This document shows, piece by piece, positions 8,154 to 16,555 of a stretch of 39,869 bases of DNA. The notes beneath the pieces were generated by a model. It made no database searches, was not told where the DNA came from, and was given only the letters and a program-made list of their open reading frames with translations. The stretch comes from Candidatus Zipacnadia bacterium (GTDB lineage: Bacteria; Armatimonadota; Zipacnadia; JALGUG01). The stretch covers positions 1 to 39,869 of the forward strand of contig JALGUG010000008.1 of assembly GCA_029820995.1 (NCBI GenBank), given 5' to 3'. Position 1 is the stretch's first letter; every line of letters starts with the position of its first letter. The position numbers and the translations under genes were made by a program.

Positions 8154-9050
8154 ATGGCCGCCCGCAAGATCCAACCTCTGAGCTACCGCGACCTGCCCCA
8201 GATGATCCGCCTAGCCGCCCAGAGCTTTCGGGAGCTGCCCGCCCGCCAGCCTGCCCAACTCGCAGGCTATCTGCTGCCCATTCTACAACGGCACCCCGAC
8301 TGGGGCTGGAAAGCCGTCCGCGGCGCTCGCCTCGAAGGCTACATCGTCGGCCAACCCCATCCAGCCACTGCCTCCGTCAGCATCATGCACCTCGCCGTCA
8401 GCCCCGAATGCCAGCGCAAGGGCCTGGGTAGCAAGCTGCTGGCGGTCCTGGAAGACCGGGCGCGCCGGGAGGAGCTCTCGCGCGTCCGACTGGCCACCGT
8501 CTACGCGGCCCGCTTCTATGAGCAGCACGGCTATCACCCCCTGGGCGCCGATCACAAGCTCATCAAGGAGATCTGCGGCCATTCCTGCCCCCCGGTTTCC
8601 GACCCGCGGTTCTCTCTCGCCCAACCGGATGACCTCAAGCACCCCCTGCGGGCCTTGGACGAAGATGTCGCCTGTCGCTTCCTGCAAGCCTATTACCGCT
8701 GGTACGGCCCGGGCTTCTGCCTGCTAGCCCGGTCCGGCCACCGGCTGAAGGCCCTGCTCGTCGCCGGACCTCGCGCCCTGGAGGAGATCGGCGGCCTCAA
8801 CCACGCCGCTCACCCCCCGGCCTACGACCTCTTCGCCACCGAGTTCTGGTACGCCGCCGATGACGCCCTCTATCCCGTCCTGGCCGCTGCCTTGGCCCAC
8901 GAGGCCTCTCAACGCGGCGCCCGCTTCATCGGCCTCCAACTCGAGCGCGGCCGCGAAGACCTCTTGCCTCGCCTCGAGAAGCACGGGTTCATTGACTCGG
9001 ACTGGCCTTCCTGGCACACGCTGTACTGGTACGAGAAGGACCTTGCCTGA
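8154..9050 (+). CDS. GNAT-family N-acetyltransferase
   Basis: Residues about 8-150 form a GNAT acyltransferase domain with acetyl-CoA motif A (IMHLAVSPECQRKGLGSKLLAVLEDRARR) and a motif B-like FYEQHGYHPL. Residues about 155-298 form a second, degenerate GNAT-like half without a CoA loop, ending in LEKHGFIDSDWPSWHTLYWYEKDLA. Tandem GNATs of this sort usually have one active and one structural half. An AGGAG ribosome site lies about 8 bases before the ATG. The acceptor is unknown. It follows the propeller gene by 38 bases and precedes another propeller gene by 44, all on the plus strand. Confidence 0.88.
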   Translation: MAARKIQPLSYRDLPQMIRLAAQSFRELPARQPAQLAGYLLPILQRHPDWGWKAVRGARLEGYIVGQPHPATASVSIMHLAVSPECQRKGLGSKLLAVLEDRARREELSRVRLATVYAARFYEQHGYHPLGADHKLIKEICGHSCPPVSDPRFSLAQPDDLKHPLRALDEDVACRFLQAYYRWYGPGFCLLARSGHRLKALLVAGPRALEEIGGLNHAAHPPAYDLFATEFWYAADDALYPVLAAALAHEASQRGARFIGLQLERGREDLLPRLEKHGFIDSDWPSWHTLYWYEKDLA

Positions 9051-9094
9051 GCAACGCGAAGGACCCCCTCCGCCTTCGAAGGAGCGATGCCCCC

Positions 9095-10972
9095 ATGTTC
9101 CGACTCGACTTCGCCCTCCCGCTGCTTTGCGCTTCCATTGCCCTGGCCGGAACCGTCGAAGACCTGGGCATCCCGATCAAGGCCGTGGTCTTCGGCAACA
9201 GCCACGGCGTGCTCGCCAGGGGGCCCCGCGGCACGCCGGACATGTTCTACATCTCCTACTATTCCACCACTGGCAGTCAACTCATCGGCTACCACGCCGC
9301 CACCGGCGAGAAGGTCGCCCTCCCCGTCGGCTCCGCCGGAGGCTACGGCCTGACCAAAGGCCTGGATGGCGCCCTGTACCTCGGCGGAGTCGGACCCGGC
9401 AATCTGTACCGCTACCGACCCGGCGACCAAGCGCTCGAAAGTCTCGGCGGCGCCCAGTTCGGTGTCCAGTACATTTGGGACGCCGCCACGGCCCCCGACG
9501 GCAAGATCTACGGTGCCTGTTACCCGCAGGCCAATCTCATCGAGTTCGATCCGGCCACCGGCGTCCTGCGCGACCTCGGACGCCTCCGCGAGGATGTCCA
9601 GTACGTCCGCAGCGTCTGCGTGGATCGCCTCGGCCGGGTCTGGGCCGGCCTGGGAACCCGCGCCCACCTGATCGTCTACAACCCCGGCGACGGCTCCCAG
9701 CGCGAGGTGCTGCCCGAGGAGTATCACGGCAACTCCAGCGTTTACAGCCTGCAGGCCAACGGCGACTACGTCTTCGCCTCAGTGCTCTATGCCGGCGTCC
9801 TGCTCGTGTACCGCATTGATACCTGCGAGGTCGTCCGCACGCTCCAGCACCCGCCCGGCGACTTCATGTGGATGAACTGCGCCGGCGCGCCCGCAGGCCA
9901 CGCGTACCTTTACGGCAGTCCCAGCGGCAGCCTATACGACTACGATGTGGAGGCCGACAAGGTCACCTTGCTCGCCCGGAACCTCGGCCAGTGCGAGCTC
10001 GTCGCCGACGGCCGCTTCGTCCACGCCATCAACGATCAAGACTACGTGCTCTACGATCTGCAAGAGAAGAAGGCCCTCTACCGCGAGCGCCTGGCCGAGG
10101 CCCGCGACGGCATGGCCCTGTTCACGCTGACCTCCGGGCCCGACGGAATGATCTACGGCAGCACCTACATCAACCAGCATCTCTTCCGCTGCAATCCCCA
10201 GACGGGGGACCTAACTGATCTGGGCAAAGTCATTCGCGGTGGCGGCCAGGTGGACAGCATCTGCTGCGGGCGCAACGGCAAGATCTACATCGGCGCCTAC
10301 GCCCGCGCCATTCTGGCCGTCTACGACCCCTCCCGCCCCTGGCAGCCCGGAATCGCCGCCGACTCCAATCCTCGCGAGCGCGGCCCCATCGGCCAGGGCC
10401 AGTACCGCACCCGCTGCATCGTCCAGGGCCCCGACCACAACGTCTATGTCGGCTCGATCCCCTCCTATAACTCCGGCCCCACCGGAGCCTTTTCGCGCTG
10501 GAACACTGCCACTGACCGGGTCACCGTCTGGACCGACCTCGTGCCCGGCGGCGCGGTACACCATGTCGCCGCCGATGACCGCTACGTCTACGGCGCCGGC
10601 GGCGGCCTGCTCTTCGTCTTCGATCCGCAAACGGGGAAGAAGGTCCACGAGGAGCAGCAACCTGTGTCAGCCATGGCCGTCGGCCCCGACAAGCTGCTCT
10701 ATCTGAGCCTCGGCGACGAAATCGCCGTCTTCTCGCCGACCGAATTGAACATCGTCGCCCGCTTCCCTTGCCCGGCCGGCGCTCTGGGCTGGATGATCTT
10801 GGCTCCGAACGGCAAGCTCTGCGGGATCAACGGCAAAACGCTGGTGGAGATTGATCCGGAGGCCCGTACCGCCACAGTCCTGGCCGCTGAAGGCGGCAAA
10901 TTCCTCGCCGCGGACAGCAACTCCAACCTCTACTTCGCCCGCGGCTCACGCCTGTTCCGCTGGCGACGGTGA
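9095..10972 (+). CDS. Secreted beta-propeller protein
   Basis: This 625-residue protein has a signal peptide (MFRLDFALPLLCASIALAGT) and then repeated strand units with D-G-x-x-Y signatures (DGALYLGG, DGKIYGAC, NGKIYIGAY, DHNVYVGS), typical of NHL/SMP-30/Vgb-like six- or seven-bladed propellers. Two sets of repeats could make two propellers. No catalytic motif is recognised; a role in binding polymers or in lyase-like cleavage is possible but unproven. The ATG at 9095 is chosen over upstream out-of-frame ATGs because GAAGGAGCG lies about 8 bases before it and it yields a good signal peptide. It is followed by a convergent gene, with a hairpin repeat between them. Confidence 0.82.
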   Translation: MFRLDFALPLLCASIALAGTVEDLGIPIKAVVFGNSHGVLARGPRGTPDMFYISYYSTTGSQLIGYHAATGEKVALPVGSAGGYGLTKGLDGALYLGGVGPGNLYRYRPGDQALESLGGAQFGVQYIWDAATAPDGKIYGACYPQANLIEFDPATGVLRDLGRLREDVQYVRSVCVDRLGRVWAGLGTRAHLIVYNPGDGSQREVLPEEYHGNSSVYSLQANGDYVFASVLYAGVLLVYRIDTCEVVRTLQHPPGDFMWMNCAGAPAGHAYLYGSPSGSLYDYDVEADKVTLLARNLGQCELVADGRFVHAINDQDYVLYDLQEKKALYRERLAEARDGMALFTLTSGPDGMIYGSTYINQHLFRCNPQTGDLTDLGKVIRGGGQVDSICCGRNGKIYIGAYARAILAVYDPSRPWQPGIAADSNPRERGPIGQGQYRTRCIVQGPDHNVYVGSIPSYNSGPTGAFSRWNTATDRVTVWTDLVPGGAVHHVAADDRYVYGAGGGLLFVFDPQTGKKVHEEQQPVSAMAVGPDKLLYLSLGDEIAVFSPTELNIVARFPCPAGALGWMILAPNGKLCGINGKTLVEIDPEARTATVLAAEGGKFLAADSNSNLYFARGSRLFRWRR

Positions 10973-10980
10973 CTCCCACG

Positions 10981-11044
10981 AGGAGGGGCCGAATGGGGAC
11001 TGGCGGATTGCGCTAGCAAGACGCAGGGGCCCCATCCGGCCCGC
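10981..11044 (+). repeat. GC-rich hairpin repeat, long form with inner hairpin (copy 3)
   Basis: Outer arms GGGGCCGAATGGGG (10984-10997 region) and CCCCATCCGGCCC (11030-11042) pair with one mismatch. They enclose an inner hairpin TTGC-GCTA-GCAA (11008-11019). The same long form occurs in reverse at 28231-28293, where the inner stem shows a compensatory T-A to C-G change. It fills the 76-base gap between two convergent genes and could act as a bidirectional terminator. Confidence 0.8.
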
Positions 11045-11048
11045 ACTT

Positions 11049-11921
11049 CTACTTCCCACTGAGGATAAGCCGCCGCCATCCGACCAGCCCCACCACTGCG
11101 TACCACAGCGCCCGCGCTTCCTCCTCCGGCACGGTGCCGCCGCTCGGCTTCGGCGCCGGTTTGAGCTTCGTCGCCGCCAGTCCCCACAGCATATTCGCTG
11201 CCATCACCACGAGCGCGACAATGCTGATCCACAGCGTCATGGAGCCCAGGGCCTTGCTCTCCGGGTCCCCACCGATCATCAGCCCGATCCCGAAGATGAT
11301 CCCCAGTGGCGGGCAGAAGATCCCGAACAGCAGCACTCCGAACTTCGTCGCCGCGCTAATCCCCACGATCTCCGGCTTCTGTCCCGCCGCCACCAGTGCC
11401 ACCGAGTGACCGATTCTCAGCCCGCGCACGAGCTGCCCCGCGAAGCACAGGCCCATCGAGATCGTCATGCCCAGAAACCACACGCCCGACACGGCCGGAT
11501 CCGTAGCCACGCCCCAGCCCAGGCTGCGCACGGAGGCCGGCGACAGCTCCTTCAGCCTCTCCATCCCGGCCGTCTTCAGGCCGGACACGGCCATCACGGC
11601 GAACCCCAAACCCACGCACAGCGCAATCGCGGCCGTTGCGTACGCCGTGGGCTGCTCCTTCTTCAGCCGGTCCGCCTCTTGCCGGTCGAAGCCCCGCATC
11701 CGCGTGGCCTCCGACGTCTCCCCCGCCACCACCACCCCGCGGGCCGCCAGCCGCTCCATCGTCGCGCCCTTCTGGCGCCCAAAGGTCGCCGGCTTCGCCT
11801 TCTTGGCCTCCTCCTGGATGCGTTTCCTCTCGGCCACGATGTCCGCGCCGCATTCCATACACACCAGATCGGTCGGTTGAATCGCGGCCCCACATTTCGG
11901 ACAATTGCGCACAACGCCCAT
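11049..11921 (-). CDS. Zinc-ribbon multi-pass membrane protein of unknown function
   Basis: This 290-residue protein opens with a zinc ribbon, CPKC at 8-11 and CMEC about 13 residues later, followed by a charged helix (AERKRIQEEAKKAK). The rest holds about four or five hydrophobic segments, including AYATAAIALCVGLGFAVMAVSG, FGVLLFGIFCPPLGIIFGIGLMI and TLWISIVALVVMAANMLWGL. The ribbon should be cytoplasmic. A GGAGG ribosome site lies about 9 bases before the ATG. No specific family is recognised. It follows the Gly-Met-Pro protein gene on the same strand, separated by a GC-rich hairpin. Confidence 0.8.
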   Translation of the reverse strand: MGVVRNCPKCGAAIQPTDLVCMECGADIVAERKRIQEEAKKAKPATFGRQKGATMERLAARGVVVAGETSEATRMRGFDRQEADRLKKEQPTAYATAAIALCVGLGFAVMAVSGLKTAGMERLKELSPASVRSLGWGVATDPAVSGVWFLGMTISMGLCFAGQLVRGLRIGHSVALVAAGQKPEIVGISAATKFGVLLFGIFCPPLGIIFGIGLMIGGDPESKALGSMTLWISIVALVVMAANMLWGLAATKLKPAPKPSGGTVPEEEARALWYAVVGLVGWRRLILSGK

Positions 11922-11984
11922 GCTTTGCTAACCTCCAGCCCAAACCATGATCCTACGGCGCAACCCGTGTGCCGCCGACTGAAG

Positions 11985-12010
11985 CGGAGGCCCGACTACC
12001 CGGGCCTCCG
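11985..12010 (-). terminator. GC-rich hairpin, possible terminator of the 12070-13272 gene
   Basis: GGAGGCCCG and CGGGCCTCC form a perfect 9-bp stem (10 bp with the flanking C-G) around a 6-base loop, just downstream of the minus-strand stop at 12070. There is no T-run, so Rho-independent termination is uncertain. Confidence 0.4.
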
Positions 12011-12069
12011 TGGTTCATCACTTGCTTCCTCGTCAAAGCGGCTGCTCGCGCGGCCCACACCTGGCCCGG

Positions 12070-13272
12070 CTACTGCGCCGCCAGGGCGATTGCCTGCAGC
12101 GACCGGCCGCTCTTGGTCGAGACGCCCTGGAACTCCGGGCTTGAGGCGCCCTGGCCCAGCAGCCGCACGTGAGCGTAGTCCAGATCTCCCAGCCGCTGCG
12201 TGCCGATGTTGAAGCTGAAGTTGAAGTACCAGCCTTCCTTGTACTCCAGGTTCAGCCGTCCGCCTTCGAACGTATTGTCCTCCGTGGGCCACACCAGCCG
12301 ATGCCGCGGCAGCCGATTGATCTCCGGCTGCTCCACCATCTCGCACGGTGTCGCGCCCGTATGCCCCGCACCGGTCGTCGCCCGGGCGATCACTGTTCCG
12401 TCCGATGAATACAGCGTCAGCTCGACCTGATTGGACGGCCACAACGAGTTCCACGTCGCGATTGCCTCCGGGCAGAGCTGCAGGTGAATTGGGTGGTAAA
12501 AGCCGCCTCGGTACGTGATAAAGCTGAACGTCTCTCGCCGCCCGGCCCGCGGGTCCGCGTGGTCGAACTTCTTCAGCTTCCGCAGCATCCGATCAGGAAA
12601 GCTCTTGCACGCATGCATGACCACCGGGATGTCCATATCCACTGACAGGGGGTCGTTGGCGTTCGTTTGGATCTGCGGGTAGCCGACCTCGAACCAGAAG
12701 CAATGCTCCACCGCGTACTCGTACAGTTCCCGCATCGCGTCCATCTCATTCTGCTTGACTGCCAGCTCCTTCAGCGCCGCTTTCGCCAGCCGGCCGCCCG
12801 GTTGCGCCTCCGCCGCGGCCAGGGCCGCCGGCTCCTCGTAGATCTGCCGCACTTGATACCAGGCATTCTTCGTGCGCTTGTGAGTGAAGTAGAACTCCGG
12901 GATCGCTACGTTGTTGGGCAGACCCTCCTGTGCCAGAAACTCCGGGTACGTCATGGTGATGTCTTCCGGCATCTTCTGCCATCCCGGCGGCGTCGGGCCC
13001 TTTTGGGCCGGCGCCGCCGGCGCGCCGGCGCCCGCTCCGGGCATCCCCGGCATTCCGGGCATCCCCGGCATCCCCCCTGCTCCGGGCATCCCGGGCTCCA
13101 TCGGCATTCCGCCTCCCGGCCCCACGCCCGGCGCCGGCGCCATCGGTGGCTCCTGGGCCCTCAGCGTCGGCATGAACAGCACTACTCCGGCCACGACCAC
13201 GGCCACTAGAGCGATAATTGCCGCCACCGTCACTCGCTTCGGCAAGCGAATCACTTCCTCACGCAACATCAT
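12070..13272 (-). CDS. Membrane-anchored protein with Gly-Met-Pro repeats, unknown function
   Basis: This protein of about 400 residues has one N-terminal hydrophobic helix (VTVAAIIALVAVVVAGVVLFMP), then a proline/glycine/methionine-rich linker containing four tandem GMP units (GMPGMPGMPGMPGAG), then a folded domain of about 300 residues without a recognised family. That domain has aromatic strand-rich segments near its end (LNLEYKEGWYFNFSFNIGTQRLGDLDYAHVRLLG). The ORF track extends 34 residues further upstream, but the Met-Met pair at 13267-13272 gives a sensible anchor start; the upstream part has no signal-like sequence. The domain should sit in the periplasm. The neighbouring porin-like gene on the same strand hints at an envelope role. 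Confidence 0.72.
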   Translation of the reverse strand: MMLREEVIRLPKRVTVAAIIALVAVVVAGVVLFMPTLRAQEPPMAPAPGVGPGGGMPMEPGMPGAGGMPGMPGMPGMPGAGAGAPAAPAQKGPTPPGWQKMPEDITMTYPEFLAQEGLPNNVAIPEFYFTHKRTKNAWYQVRQIYEEPAALAAAEAQPGGRLAKAALKELAVKQNEMDAMRELYEYAVEHCFWFEVGYPQIQTNANDPLSVDMDIPVVMHACKSFPDRMLRKLKKFDHADPRAGRRETFSFITYRGGFYHPIHLQLCPEAIATWNSLWPSNQVELTLYSSDGTVIARATTGAGHTGATPCEMVEQPEINRLPRHRLVWPTEDNTFEGGRLNLEYKEGWYFNFSFNIGTQRLGDLDYAHVRLLGQGASSPEFQGVSTKSGRSLQAIALAAQ

Positions 13273-13431
13273 AGCCACGCGCCGACATGACGTGCATGTA
13301 CGATTATAGGCGAACGTTTCCGCGCAAGTCAAGCTTGTCGTCACGGCGGAGCGGCAGACCGACGGAAGCAGCACCGCAGCTCTTCACTGGCCCCGTCCCC
13401 TCTTGACCTCTGCGTGTCGCCCGATGGGGCC

Positions 13432-14625
13432 CTAAGGGAAGTATTGAAGCTGCACTACCCACGCCGAGAACCTCTGGTCCAGCCCTCGGTGGCCGGTCAC
13501 ATAGTTGAGCTGCACCTGGCGACGGTAGTCCCGCAACCGCCAGGTGAGGCCCAGCGTGGTCAGGTTTACCTCCCGGTGGTCGGCATGGTCGTCGTACGGA
13601 TCGAACCGTTCGACTCGAGCCGCGACCGTACATCGCTTGGTCAGGTCCCTGGCCAGTTGCAGATACCATCCACTGGCGTCACGAGAGCGCAGTGAGCCGT
13701 CCGCCTCATAGCGCGCCGAGAAATACTCGGCGCGCGACCGCCATTTGCTCTTCGCCGCCGCGAACTGTATGTTCCAGCGCGTGTCCCGTCCGGAGAAGTG
13801 GTCGTAGCCGTCAGCCCGAGAGCCCGGGAGCTGTCCCGTGAAGTTGATGTCCTGGTCGCGGCGCGTCGCGGCTGCGATCCCCAGCTTGAGCCGGTCCAGG
13901 GTGCCGGATACGGGAGGACGCCAAGTGACCCAGCCGCAAAGCAACGGGCCGTTGCAGTGAAAACCGCCACGGGCTCCCTCGCCGCCGAAAGCTCCCAGCG
14001 CCCACCATACTCGGCCGCTCCCGGTGGTGCGTTCAATCTGCAGTCCCAGATCGCGCGCTAATGATTCCCCCAGCTTCCCCGCGGGGATTAGTCGGTCAGT
14101 GGCCTGAGTCCGGTCCACAAGATCCAGCCGATAGTCATTGGTGAAACGCTCCATGCCCATCGGAGGCTTGAACACCCCCAGCGTCAGACGCGTGGCGCCC
14201 CACCTTTGCATCAACCTGGCATCCTGAAGATATAGGTGCTCGTCGGTGGCACTCGCATTGCCTGACTTGTAGAGCAATTGGATCCGGGCAGACAGGCCCC
14301 GCGCCAGACCATATCGCCCGATCAGCTTCGACCGACGCAGGGAAATGTGGTCGTTCTTGCCCTGGGGCGAGCTTAGACGAACCTGAACGTAGCTCTGCCA
14401 CGCGGCAGGCTCCGCGGTTCGCGAGGGTTTCGCCGAATAGCCCTTGGTCCGCTTCAGCCCCTGTGCCGCCAGCGGGCACGTGAGCAACAGGATGATCGCC
14501 CCGGTAATGTACCTCGTCTGCAGTCCTCCCAATGCATCACAGCGGTCCGGCTTTGCAGTCTGTGCGCAACTTCCGTCCGCAGGCCGGTCGCGTTGGGCCC
14601 TTCGGGTGGGCGTCTCACTGTCCAT
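13432..14625 (-). CDS. Porin-like outer-membrane beta-barrel protein (phosphate-selective porin O/P type)
   Basis: After a signal-like segment (YITGAIILLLTCPLAAQG) the protein shows alternating strands typical of a barrel, with the OprO/OprP-like pattern ISLRRSKLIGRYGLARGLSARIQLLYK, then LGVFKPPMGMERFTNDYRLDLVDRT and a C-terminal aromatic strand (FSAWVVQLQYFP). The final residue P is atypical, since many barrels end in F. The true start is unclear. The track ATG (14625) puts about 38 residues before the hydrophobic core. A GGGAGGA ribosome-like site lies at about codon 33, just before CTG/ACG codons with no ATG, so a non-ATG start or a long leader is possible. It implies an outer membrane. 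The permeant is unknown; uptake of sugar or phosphate is a guess. Confidence 0.72.
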   Translation of the reverse strand: MDSETPTRRAQRDRPADGSCAQTAKPDRCDALGGLQTRYITGAIILLLTCPLAAQGLKRTKGYSAKPSRTAEPAAWQSYVQVRLSSPQGKNDHISLRRSKLIGRYGLARGLSARIQLLYKSGNASATDEHLYLQDARLMQRWGATRLTLGVFKPPMGMERFTNDYRLDLVDRTQATDRLIPAGKLGESLARDLGLQIERTTGSGRVWWALGAFGGEGARGGFHCNGPLLCGWVTWRPPVSGTLDRLKLGIAAATRRDQDINFTGQLPGSRADGYDHFSGRDTRWNIQFAAAKSKWRSRAEYFSARYEADGSLRSRDASGWYLQLARDLTKRCTVAARVERFDPYDDHADHREVNLTTLGLTWRLRDYRRQVQLNYVTGHRGLDQRFSAWVVQLQYFP

Positions 14626-14649
14626 CTCGGGCGCTTTGGTCTCCGGTCG

Positions 14650-16290
14650 TCAATCCATCTGCGCCAGCTTCTCCCGGTCCTCCAGCACCAGCACCCAGTC
14701 CTCTCGGCTCGGGACCGCCGCGAACCGCGTCACCGGCGGCGGGCTCCACTCCGGCGCCGCGGGCGCCGGGCCTTCCACCGCCCGGCTTTCGCCCGTTCGC
14801 GGGTTGAGCCACCGCGCCTCGTACTTGCTGCCGGCCTCCAGGCTCACCACCTTGAGCTGCCTCGTCGTGCGTGCCGCCCAGCCCGGCCCGGGGAGGTAGA
14901 TGACCCGCAGGGCCCCCGGAATGCCGGCGCACCACGGCAGCGCCGGGTCTTCTCTGGTGGCATGAGGCTCCACCCACTCCTGATGCGGCTCCAGCAGCCA
15001 CCAGGGGAGCTGCTCCAGCGCCCGCTTGCTCGCCCCCACCTGCCCCGAGCCCGGGTATTGCGCCGCCTCCTCCCACGTCCCGCTCCCCCACGACCCTGTG
15101 ACGCTGTAGCACGGCTCCTCCTCGGTCGCAAACTGCCAGATCCCGTTGGCCCCATAGGTGTGTCCGCAGCTTCCGCTGAGCATGTTCACCCAGTACGCAT
15201 ACCGTTGCGCATCCTGCCAGCAGGTCCCCATGATCCCCTCGTACCATGGCTCCCCGTTCACCACCGGCATTCGCGGCTCCCGCTCGTTCGCCGTCACGAT
15301 TAGGTCCACCATGCTGCTGAGCGCGCCCATCCCATGCCCGGTCTGCAGCATGTCAATGTCAACCAGTTGCTCCTCCTTCAACTGCATCCTCCCGGTCCGC
15401 CCGCCCCCCGGGTGCACCGTGATCGGGTGTCCGTACGGGTCCAGTTCCCGCAGGTACGCGGCGATCTCGCTCCAGCCGGTGACCAGCTTCTCGCGCACCT
15501 CATCGCCGCGCTCACCCAGATACCACGGCATGTCCACCTCTCCGCACAGGCACCACACCACGGGATAGGCCCCGTACCGCGCCACCAGGTTCCGCCAGTG
15601 CTGCTTGAGCACCTCGACCCCCGCAAATTGCAGGTAGTACCCCCAGCACGCCACGATGCACGGCACCAGCCCCCGGTCCACCAGGTGCGCGATCCGCAGG
15701 TCCGCCATGTCAAAATAGCTCGGATTGATCCGCGCATACTCCGGCTCCCACGGGAAGCCCGCCTCGTTGGCACCCTTGGGATCGAACCCCGGCATGTCCG
15801 GGAACAGGCCCATCACGATCTGAATCAGCGAGAACCCTTTCGCCACTCGGTCGGCCACCAGCCGCTGAAAGCCCTCCGGCCACGTGATCCGCGTCGTCAG
15901 CCCCATCCACCACGTATCGCCCAGCCAGAGGAACGGTGTCCCGTCGGCGTGCTCGAGATAGCGCTTGCTCTCGTGCACGCGCAGCGGACCATGGCGCAGC
16001 AGCGGATTCTCTCCTTCGTACTCAGTCACTTCCAGCTCGCCCTCTTGTCCGTGCAGGTCCGCATTCGTCTCGTCGGAGCACACGGTCCGATACCGATGTC
16101 GCCCCACCACCGGCGAGGCAAACCGCACTCGCCAGGTCTGGCCCCCGGTCCAGAAGGCCGGCACTAGTCTTTCCCGCCCTTCCGGGTCCGTGACGGCGAC
16201 GTTTAGTTCCACCTCATTGAACGGGTCCGCGTATGCCTTGCCGGACGAATAGGACCACTCACTGGCGCAATTCCGGATCGCGTAACGCAT
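14650..16290 (-). CDS. Apiosidase-like (GH140-type) glycoside hydrolase with DUF5060-like N-terminus
   Basis: Residues about 1-90 form a DUF5060-like sandwich (NEVELNVAVTDPEGR, WRVRFASPVVGRHRYRTVCS). Residues about 95-450 form a DUF4038/apiosidase-like TIM barrel with the signature PFLWLGDTWWMGL and GFSLIQIVMGLFPD; E in WCLCGEVDMPW is a strong acid/base candidate. The last ~90 residues are a small sandwich (YEARWLNPRTGES) like the C-terminal domain of these enzymes. Known GH140 members release apiose from rhamnogalacturonan II, which suggests pectin side chains here, but that is inference. The ATG at 16288-16290 is chosen because GGGAGGTG lies 6 bases before it; the track start is 7 codons upstream. 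No signal peptide is seen, so it may be cytoplasmic. Confidence 0.85.
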   Translation of the reverse strand: MRYAIRNCASEWSYSSGKAYADPFNEVELNVAVTDPEGRERLVPAFWTGGQTWRVRFASPVVGRHRYRTVCSDETNADLHGQEGELEVTEYEGENPLLRHGPLRVHESKRYLEHADGTPFLWLGDTWWMGLTTRITWPEGFQRLVADRVAKGFSLIQIVMGLFPDMPGFDPKGANEAGFPWEPEYARINPSYFDMADLRIAHLVDRGLVPCIVACWGYYLQFAGVEVLKQHWRNLVARYGAYPVVWCLCGEVDMPWYLGERGDEVREKLVTGWSEIAAYLRELDPYGHPITVHPGGGRTGRMQLKEEQLVDIDMLQTGHGMGALSSMVDLIVTANEREPRMPVVNGEPWYEGIMGTCWQDAQRYAYWVNMLSGSCGHTYGANGIWQFATEEEPCYSVTGSWGSGTWEEAAQYPGSGQVGASKRALEQLPWWLLEPHQEWVEPHATREDPALPWCAGIPGALRVIYLPGPGWAARTTRQLKVVSLEAGSKYEARWLNPRTGESRAVEGPAPAAPEWSPPPVTRFAAVPSREDWVLVLEDREKLAQMD

Positions 16291-16453
16291 TGCAGACACC
16301 TCCCGCCGCACTGGGCGGCAAGCTTGTTTGCGCAGACGACACGCAAGCCAGTGGTTCCGCGGGCCCCGGTAACTTCCCTTCGCATCCAGCGCGATGAAGC
16401 CGGAGGACTGTCTCCGCGCCGCACGGCCACCCTCGCCTCGAGAGCCTCCCTCA

Positions 16454-16492
16454 GGAGGGGCCGCGATGGGGCAGGGGCCCCATCCGGCCCGC
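16454..16492 (+). repeat. GC-rich hairpin repeat, short form (copy 4)
   Basis: Arms GGGCCG-c-GATGGGG and CCCCATCCGGCCC pair with a single bulged base around a CAGGGG loop. It lies between the divergent GH140-like gene and the valS promoter. The remainder of this gap before the promoter shows no other recognisable element. Confidence 0.8.
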
Positions 16493-16520
16493 GCTGCTGT
16501 GGCCCGCGCTGCCGCTCGCC

Positions 16521-16549
16521 TTGACGAGACGGCCCGAATTCTCTATATT
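16521..16549 (+). promoter_or_regulatory. Sigma70-type promoter for the valS T-box leader
   Basis: TTGACG (16521-16526) and TATATT (16544-16549) are separated by 17 bases, close to the consensus for housekeeping promoters. The expected transcription start is about 16556, immediately upstream of the T-box stem I, so the two predictions support each other. Confidence 0.8.
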
Positions 16550-16555
16550 GCCCTA

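Noticed and set aside
12985-13140. Tandem Gly-Met-Pro coding repeat as a CRISPR or other DNA repeat array
   Set aside because: The repeats are short, in frame and vary at codon positions, so they are a protein repeat. No CRISPR array was seen in the window.
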